Source: Incurvaria masculella (taxonomy: Eukaryota > Arthropoda > Insecta > Lepidoptera > Incurvariidae). Taken from it: 64,000 nucleotides of DNA. The notes beneath the pieces are model-generated. The model made no database searches. It worked only from the letters and a program-made list of their open reading frames with translations, and was not told where the DNA came from. The stretch lies in NCBI GenBank assembly GCA_946894095.1, contig OX335644.1, forward strand, positions 22,797,595 through 22,861,594, given 5' to 3'. How positions within the stretch are numbered: the first letter of the stretch is position 1; each line of letters opens with the position of its first letter. The position numbers and the translations under genes were made by a program. Below, in pieces: positions 23,501 through 32,500 of the stretch.

Positions 23501-26500
23501 GATTGATCTCGGGAGCATGGGCACGGTAGAAATGGAGGAGTTAGATTGGTCTTGGGAGCATGGACATGGTAGATATGGAGGAGTCAGATTGGTTTAGGGA
23601 GCATAGACACGGTAGATATGAAGAAACCCAGCTTACCCATTGACAAGGGTGGTGTTGCCCGGGAAGCAATCGGGATGCAGCTCATCCGAGTTGTCAGCAC
23701 AGTTCTTCTCCTTGTCACACTTGGCGTAGCCGTCCACGCATGCGCCGTAAGCGCAGCGGAATAAGTGGTCCGGGCACCTTCAGCCAGAGTTGCAATGGTC
23801 AAATATTTATATGAATTCACTATTAAACGAATAATGTTAGAATGATTGCATTAAAAAAGGTAATGATAAATGCAAACTTGGTGTCTTGAGACCGGGTGCT
23901 TTGCGGGGTTAGAGAGTGGGTTTAACTTGGCATGAATGGAATTTTACAAACTCTACACTAAATAAAGAATAGGTTCTCACATTTGCAAATCGGCAAACCC
24001 AAACGGGCAAATCTAATAACTCTGTAGTTCCAGCTGACCAATAAAGAATAAAGGTTTCTTTCTATAACTCTTCAATGACCTTGGTTCCGAGTTCCTGTTT
24101 TATTTTACCAAAAGACTGTGCTACGAACGAAATAAAGTAGGTATGTGCTTAATAATCTCAAAAGTACAATTTATGTAGTCATCATTCCATTTAATAGATT
24201 TTGATTTAAGGTCTGAACTAGAGTACTTCTCTTGGCAGATGAAAGGGAATGTCTGTCAGCCACAGAATTCGTTGTTTATATAATTGAGTTAAAAGTTACA
24301 ATTTGAACAAGCTATCCGACCAAGGTGGTCAGGACTGTACAAATAAACAATGTATGGAATAGGCGTTCCAAAGCAAATTTTCATAGGACTCGAACTGTCC
24401 GACAGTTGTCTAACTTGAGGACGTCAGTAAACTCGGACGGATAGTAAAGAGAAATCGACCTATCGTTCGACGTCGATCTTTTTTCATTGCATAGTTCCGT
24501 GTAGCTGCAGAGCAGCAAACTCCATTACGATTCAGTGAACTACTGAACTAGATGAATCGTGTCCGAACTATAGCTCGCGGTGGCAAAATACATGTGATTA
24601 GTCAGTTCAATCTAGTGACATGATTGCACGAAGCTACGGCCGAGTTAATCAATGTTCAGACACGTCACTTTTAGTGAACCGCACGGAGTTTCTTCCATAC
24701 TGTCCATTAAAAGTGACGTGTTTAATCGTACGTTGACGTTGATTTTGATTTTTTGTGCTTTCGTGCACTCGGCCCTGAAGGAGACTACGTAAAAGTATGT
24801 ACTGACGGCGTGTTGCGGCAGAGCGCGTGCGCCTCGTCGCTGCCGTCCGCGCAGTTCTGCACGCCGTCGCAGCGGCCGTCCGACCCGATGCACTGCCCGC
24901 TGCGGCAGCGCCACTGCGCGCCCCTGCCGACACCAACCACCGCGTCACTTCACACCAACACTCACACTCCGACGGAAACTAGCAATAGTGGTCGATTTAA
25001 GGTCGGCCCGTAAGCATCAGAAAATTTCGCCTCCCATACAAACGTAGTTTACTAATAATTTGAAAACCACTATTCTAACATACTTGATATTTGGTATCTA
25101 ATATTAGGCTACAAATATCTGTGTCTGCATGCCTTTGTTTTTTCGGTAAATGTATTCTGGGTCAAACCACAAGAAAACAAAATTCGTATGAAGATTTTCT
25201 TTTTGCTTTCATTTCATTCGGTTTGGATTCTTCAAAAAAACAAAAGCATGCAGACACAGATATTTGTTACCTGATATTATATATTAAATATCAATTCAAT
25301 TGGAATTGCGGTGTCCAAATGATTAGTAAACTACGTTTGTATGGGGAGCGATTCGACTACGCGCACTGCCCAGTCATCGTTTTGTCGTATGCAGCTAGTA
25401 ATTAAATTATTAGAATACAAATTGTCTACCTGCACCTTTCGCTCACGGAGCTAATTAAAAGAAACGATACACATTTCCTTTCACACAGTCACAAGCAACG
25501 ATGAACAGAGTGCGATTGTAGAACGATATATTATTATACCTATCGATCTAATAAAACAATATTTTCCGTGTAACCACAGAGATGGCCTCACAGGACTAAG
25601 ATGTTATACCATGTATAAACAAGTCTGTTTAACAGATTTAAACAACAGAGGGCTCTGTTTTTCCATGTTATTTAAACATGTATAACAGGTTGAAATAGCA
25701 TAAGGCTCTGTTATTCCATGTTATCTAAACACGTTTAACAGGCTGAAATAGGGTTGTTTGCTGAGCCTCTTTAACATGTAAATAGAGGGATCTGTTATAA
25801 ACATATTTCAACCTGTATAACTGGTTAACAGGTTTAAGAGGTGAATGCAAGAGGAGGATACATTGTCCTCCTGTGGTTGAAATGGGTCGCCTTCATAAAG
25901 TCCAAAAAGCATAAGGTCCAAAACCCAGAACATCCAAAAGTATGTATTTTTGCATATATTTATAAATGCAAATATTATAATCTAACCTAACCTAACCTAA
26001 CCTAATTGAAAAAGTTCCGTATTCATTAGTGTTTTGGACGGTATGGGTTTTGGACCTTGTGCCTTTTGGACTTTATGATGCGTCCCCGTTGAAATAACAG
26101 ATGGCTCTTGTCTGAGCGTGTAAACGTTAACAGTGGATGAACAAAACCAGGTTACATTACGGTTACGATATCAACTAGCTTGGAATGATACTTTCGGAAT
26201 TATGTACTAACGTGCATCTCGTCTGCCGTTTATCCCTTGTCCGATAGTCCTCGAAGCGCCGCGAGAGACTGCAACAAAGATGCATCCACGTTCATTAGAA
26301 CAGTCGATCTAATTAATCTATCCAATGCGATGGTACCAACCCGGATCTAGTAGAGGAAAGGGACCTACAGTTGTACATGGATTCCGAACCATGGAGCAGC
26401 TCGCATTCCTGACGAAATGCACTAATCCTTATATAATATCACTACATAGTATAAAACAAAGTCGCTTTCTCTGTCCCTATATCCCTATGTATGCTTAAAT

Positions 26501-29500
26501 CTTAAAAACTACGCAACATATTTTGATGCGGTTTTTTAATAGATAGAGTAATTGAAGAGGAAGGTTTATATGTATAATAACATCCATTAAATACTGTTTT
26601 GAGGTTTCTAATGTGATGTCGTAAATAATTACATTTTTTCCGCTTACATTGCAAACGCATGCTGAACTTGACCAGCCCGAAATCAGTCAAAAACCACATT
26701 GACCCGTGCGGAGCCGGGTACCTCAGCTAGTTACTTTATATAATGAAAGAAAGTGATGCATGATCGGGGCGAGGATTTGAACCCAGACCTCTGGCACGAG
26801 ACTAGGCTACGAGCCGCTCAAAAGCCGCTTGCGAGCGAGATGAAATGAAATTATTTTTACATGCCGGAACCGTATGGTGGAAGCACGTATGGTGGACGGC
26901 ATACGTACGAGTAGGCGTCGCCGGGTGCGCCCGCGCCGTCCGGCGAGGAGTAGCAGCGCGCCTCGTCCGCGCCGCCGACGCAGTGCGGCGTGCCGTCGCA
27001 GCGCAGCTCGCCGGCGAGGCAGCTGCCGTCCGGGCAGCGGTACTGCGCCGACCTGCGCGGGGAAGGGAACGGTGGTACGGAGCGCGGTGACGGTGTCCCC
27101 GGGTGAGGCTTTGTCACCGCGGGCTGTTTAAGGCTCGAACTGTCTCCAGCATTCGGCAAACAAACGATAATAGCGATCTCCGGAAGCATTGAGTTTGCGT
27201 TAGGATTAATGGTTGTATGCGCTTGAAAATCGAGCGCGACGTAGCGAAATTCAGTATGTAGACTGTAAAGTCTACTTTTTAAATTTAAATAATCTATGTT
27301 TCACACTTATTCACTAGATAAATTTATGATCTTGTACCATAAAAAAGAAAATTGTCTAAATCCTTTTAAAACTAAACTTAGTAATAACCTAGTAAATACG
27401 TGTTCAAAAACATATGTTTTTAAAGAATATAACCAACTCATTAAAACTGTTTTACGGTCATACACTAGATAATAGTGTAAACTTTGATATTTTCTTTTTT
27501 CTACCGGTGTTTATTCTTAACCAACGCTGAGATAAAATAAAAATTATACCCAAAATATTTAAGGTTAGCGTCATATGGAGCCTTAACTCGCAATTTCGAG
27601 TTGGAGTAAAACGGACGAGCGGCCGTTTTGGTATTGCCGTTATTGGCATATATATTACTAGATTACTACGTAAAGACGTGCCCTTCCAAATATTGGTGAG
27701 AATTTATTTTAAAGCACAAATTAATATCTAATGTAGAAATCACTGATTGTCGTATCTATCAAATGCGCAATACGATCTCCAAATTCAAACTCCTCAAATC
27801 CCACCCGCACAGACCCTCTAATACGTCTGCGACTATACTTGCACGTGGCATGTACGTTAAATTGGATTGGTATTTTTTGAAATTTGAGACAGCGGGTGCC
27901 ATTTATATACATGCATGTTATCCACACACAATATCGATATCTGTCGGATGACAAGTTTGAATTTTGGATAATAGATTTTAAAATATTTTATTTGTTGGAT
28001 ACTTTAATTTTAACATAAAAGAGCCGTGCGAAACTCACGTGCAATCACTATGTATAGTCTTCACCACCGAGTTCAGAGACGGCGTCACAGCCACTGAAAT
28101 CAAGGAAAGAAATAGCATGGTAATGTTATGTAAATCATTTCAATCTGGGGGCCCATTCAGTTGAGAGTGAGTTCGAGTTCGGGAGTGAGTTTACCTAAAA
28201 AAAACTGTTATTTTTACTTCCAACGTATTAATGGGACAAACTAGATTTTTACCAAACTAAAATGATGTTCAAGAAGTGTGGAAACATGAACTATTTAAAA
28301 AACCGGCCAAGTGCGAGTCGGACTCGCACACGAAGGGTTCCGTACCATCGTAAAAAATAAAACAAAAAAATCACGTTTTTTGTATGGGAGCCCCGTTTAA
28401 TTTTAATTATTTTTTAATCTTACATATTTGTTGTTATAGCGGCAAAATAAATACACACTCTGTGAAAATTTCAGCTGTCTACCTGTTACGGTTACTGAGA
28501 TACAGCCCTGTGACAGACGGACAGACGGACGGACGGACGGACGGACGGACAGCGGAGGCTTAGTAATAGTGTTCCGTTTTCACCCTTTGGGTACGGAACC
28601 CTAAAAAGTGAGTTGAAATTTAGCGACGAATTCGAAGTCACTCTTACCTTAAGGGCCGCCTGTTTCGAGTATAGTTTTTAACATGAGGTCAAATTTAAAC
28701 GCAGTATCTGTTGAATTGCTCGCATACTGAAGTCGGAACCTATACAGATTCGATTTTTTTAAATGTAACTAAACATATATGGCTTATACCATACTCACGA
28801 GTACTAATACTCACCCACCGTCATGATATTAGCCCAAAACACCGCATTCCCAAAGGAATGCGGTGCCAAAGCAGGACCCTCGCTCTATGAGCACGGCTAC
28901 AGCTGGATGGAAAATCCTGACAATTTTTTATCTCTGTTTCGATCATATCTTCAGCCAATGCGATGGTAGCAACTCGGCCGGGCTTAAACCCTACCGCCTA
29001 GTAGGGGAAGGGGACCTACAGTTTTACATGGATTCCGAACCATGGAGCAGCTCACATTCGTAACGAAATGCAATTATCCAACTCAGAAAGAGAAAGAAAG
29101 TGGTGCATAGACGGACGGGAATTGAACCTATAACCTCTGGCATTCAAGACCGTTCTCCGCGCCAATGATCTACGAATCTCTCAGATAGTGCCTGCTATCG
29201 TTTCACGTAATAGATATTATGAAAGGTACATAGTAGCGAGCTGCTCCATGGTTCGGAACCCATGTAAAATTGTAAGAACCTTCCCTTAATAGGTGGTAGG
29301 GTTAAGCCCACCTGGGTTGGTACTACCGCATTGAATGAAACTATGGTTAAAGCGGCAATTGACAATTTTCCATGCTTTGCATCCAGTTCAGTGTAGCCGT
29401 GCTCATAAAGGGAAGGTCCTGATATGGCACCAAATTCCCTCGAGAATGTGGTGTATTAGGCTAAAATCATCAAAAGTTTTGTGGTTTTAGCCATCAGGGC

Positions 29501-32500
29501 CGGATTAACCATCTCAGGGTTAATGCAATTATAAGGGCCGCTTTACCCTTTTTTGACGTCATGGAATTTTTTTTTCTACTACAATGCAATTCTATTCAAA
29601 ATTACGCTATAAATATATTACGAAGGTATGCCATCACCCTAAACAATAGCATTAGATGTGCTATATGCTTGATTGGCGTTAAAATCGCCGCGAAAATCGA
29701 ATATATTTTAATATGATAAATTGAAATATGACAATGTAATGTAAAAAACCGGCCAAGTGCGAGTCGGACTCGCACACGAAGGGTTCCGTACCATCGCACA
29801 AGATTTACAAAAAAAATACACGTTTTTTGTATGGGGCCCCCCTCTAATTATTATTATTTTATTTTTGTTTATTTATTGTTGCTATAGCGGCAAAATAAAT
29901 ACATAATCTGTGAAAATTTCAGCTTCCTACCTGTTACGGTTCATGAGATACAGCCCTGTGACAGACGGACGGACGGACGGACGGACGGACGGACGGACGG
30001 ACGGACAGCGGAGGCTTAGTAATAGGGTTCCGTTTTCACCTTTTGGGTACGGAGCCCTAAAAAGCAATATTTTTTTCATTGAGGATACAAATATTTCAAT
30101 GAAAATTTTCACTCGAAACATTTTCATTATTTTTCTTTGTGCGCGGAGCCCCTAGCCGAAAGGGGGCCCCTAGGCTGTTGCCTACACTGCTTTATGGACA
30201 AATCCGGCCCGGTTGGCTATCCATGTCAGGTTCCATAACAAAAAAGTCCTTAGAGTGAAGACACGCAGGGCCAATGTCAATACCGAGTTAAATAATATTT
30301 CAGGGTTCTAACATTGTTCTAGCTTTCACTGAGAACGAAGAGCCTTGGCCGCCTCCGCTAGCAATTAGATCTTCCATTCTATTGTAATTTATTGAAGTTC
30401 ATTACAATAAGGATGGAGAAAACTGGGTCGAGGTTATGTCTAATGCGGAAAACGAGGAGAGATCCTTAGAGAATAGATAAGTCGATTAGCTTGGATTTCA
30501 CCAAGTGCTGATTTATTTTAATCGACACTTAAAGGGCTTTTATTACTAAAGTTCTGATTATCTTGTACTGGTATTGATTGAAAGCTGCTAAGAAAGTCCC
30601 TTAATGTGTGGCGATTAAGCTAATCAGAAGTAGTTGAAAAAAGCCCTTAGACTAGTAAGTGCTTTATAATCTCTTGTTTCGTTACGGTTATAAATTTAGT
30701 CACCGGGTGAGCTGGCAAGTGAGTGATTAAATATCACGTTTAGTTGCATTTCGTAGCATGCTAACTGTCAAACGACGTGTTGTTCGACTGAGAGAACTGA
30801 AATTTACCAGTAAGCATGGTACGAAATGCAACTATACGTCAGATTGAATCACTCACTTAGCTGTGGAGGTCGGTTCGGATTTACTAGGATGATAAAATAC
30901 TCAGATCAGTACCCGAAATCCCAGTTCTCACCTAAAATTGGCGTTTACGGCAAACCGATCGACTGGCGTTTTCAAATGTATGGAGAAATCGAAGAGCGCG
31001 CGCAGTGGGCGTTAAGCGAACTACCATTTGCGAGTCCGAGTTTGATTTGACAGCTTACTGAACGTTGCCGTAAATACGTCGACGTTGCCGTTTATGTCGA
31101 CTCCGCGTTTTCATACAATTCGGAAGTCCGAGTTTGACTTTGACAGCTTGAAGAAGTAAAACCACAGAATATCTAGTAAAAACTTGTTTGGAGTTTAACG
31201 TTTTCACGGAACCTCGAAGTTACATAAACGCCAATTTATTATTAAAAAAGTTAGCAGTACCTATTTATAAGTTAGTATGCCCATATATTTTTTTTAAATA
31301 ATATTCTTGTTGGTTCAGCACTTTTCTTTTGTTTAACATTTTTATTTTTAATAAAAAGCTGTTTTGTTTTGTTAAATATGTTAGGTTAAGTTATCATTCT
31401 GTTATTATTACGAATGCTGTGTTCGCCACTTGTGGGGTGTACACGAACGCTATATTTTTGTAACACATCTCCTTTTGTAAATTGTACGTGTATTACCCTG
31501 TTGGCGAACCTTAATAAAGAAATAAAAAATAAAATAAAAAGAACTGAGACTACCGGCTCAGATAAAGAAGGAGATGTGTCATTTCTACTTTATTCCTTTT
31601 TAGATAGACCCGCTGTAACCATTTTGTAAAACTACTAACTCAACTGAAATGTACATGCCACACGCAAATATAGTCGCAGACGTATTTGATTGGTGAGAAC
31701 TGAATTCCGTCTGAGTCTTCTCTTTTTTATACCGTGAAAAGAAACAGCTAAAGTTAAACCATTCTGGGCGAAGGCTATCGTTTGAGACAATTTAAACATA
31801 CGTCAATAAGGTTATCAATGAGACCCGTTTGTCGCTGGAAAGTAGGTATATTAGTAATATCCCAAAATTCTGTAATCGAAGTTATGTATTTTAATTTGAC
31901 TTAGAATACTAAATCAAATTAAATACTTACAATATAACACGCGTTTCGTGGATGAGAGCTAGACGGGAAGCTCCGCTCGCGTGAATGTCGAAATTGAAAT
32001 AACGGCGTTGTGACAGATGTTTATGCAATTTTCATATTAGCGCAGCGGGTGATCCTGTGGAGTTTAGAAGTTAAGAAGCTCCGCTCGGGTGAATCTCCAA
32101 AGTTTTAAAATTGAGTCGTCCGCGTCGCCGATTTTGACGCAATTTTCAAGCAATATTATATCATATTAGGTTTAACTTTTTCTTACTAAGCCTGTACGTC
32201 GCTGTTTGTTGCATGAATAAATGAATAAATAAATAAATAATCGACCGTGAAGCAAGGACAAATTAATTCAAGAAAGATCCCTGTAAAAAGAACTACTTTA
32301 CGAATATACTGCAAGGCTGGACCCGAACCAGCAAAACATACCATTCGCGGGTATTACGTCTAAACAATTTACAAACAATAACACTGCCCACAGTGTTGAC
32401 AAGCGGTCAAGCTTGCTTTGAATTCTGAATGCGTAACGTGTAAGGGGGCATATGAGTCCATACATGCAGCATCCTAGACAAGAGAGTTACGTTCTGACCG

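Noticed and set aside
25984..26005. A real telomere or chromosome end
   Set aside because: Only four units, inside a fold-back element in the middle of a gene.
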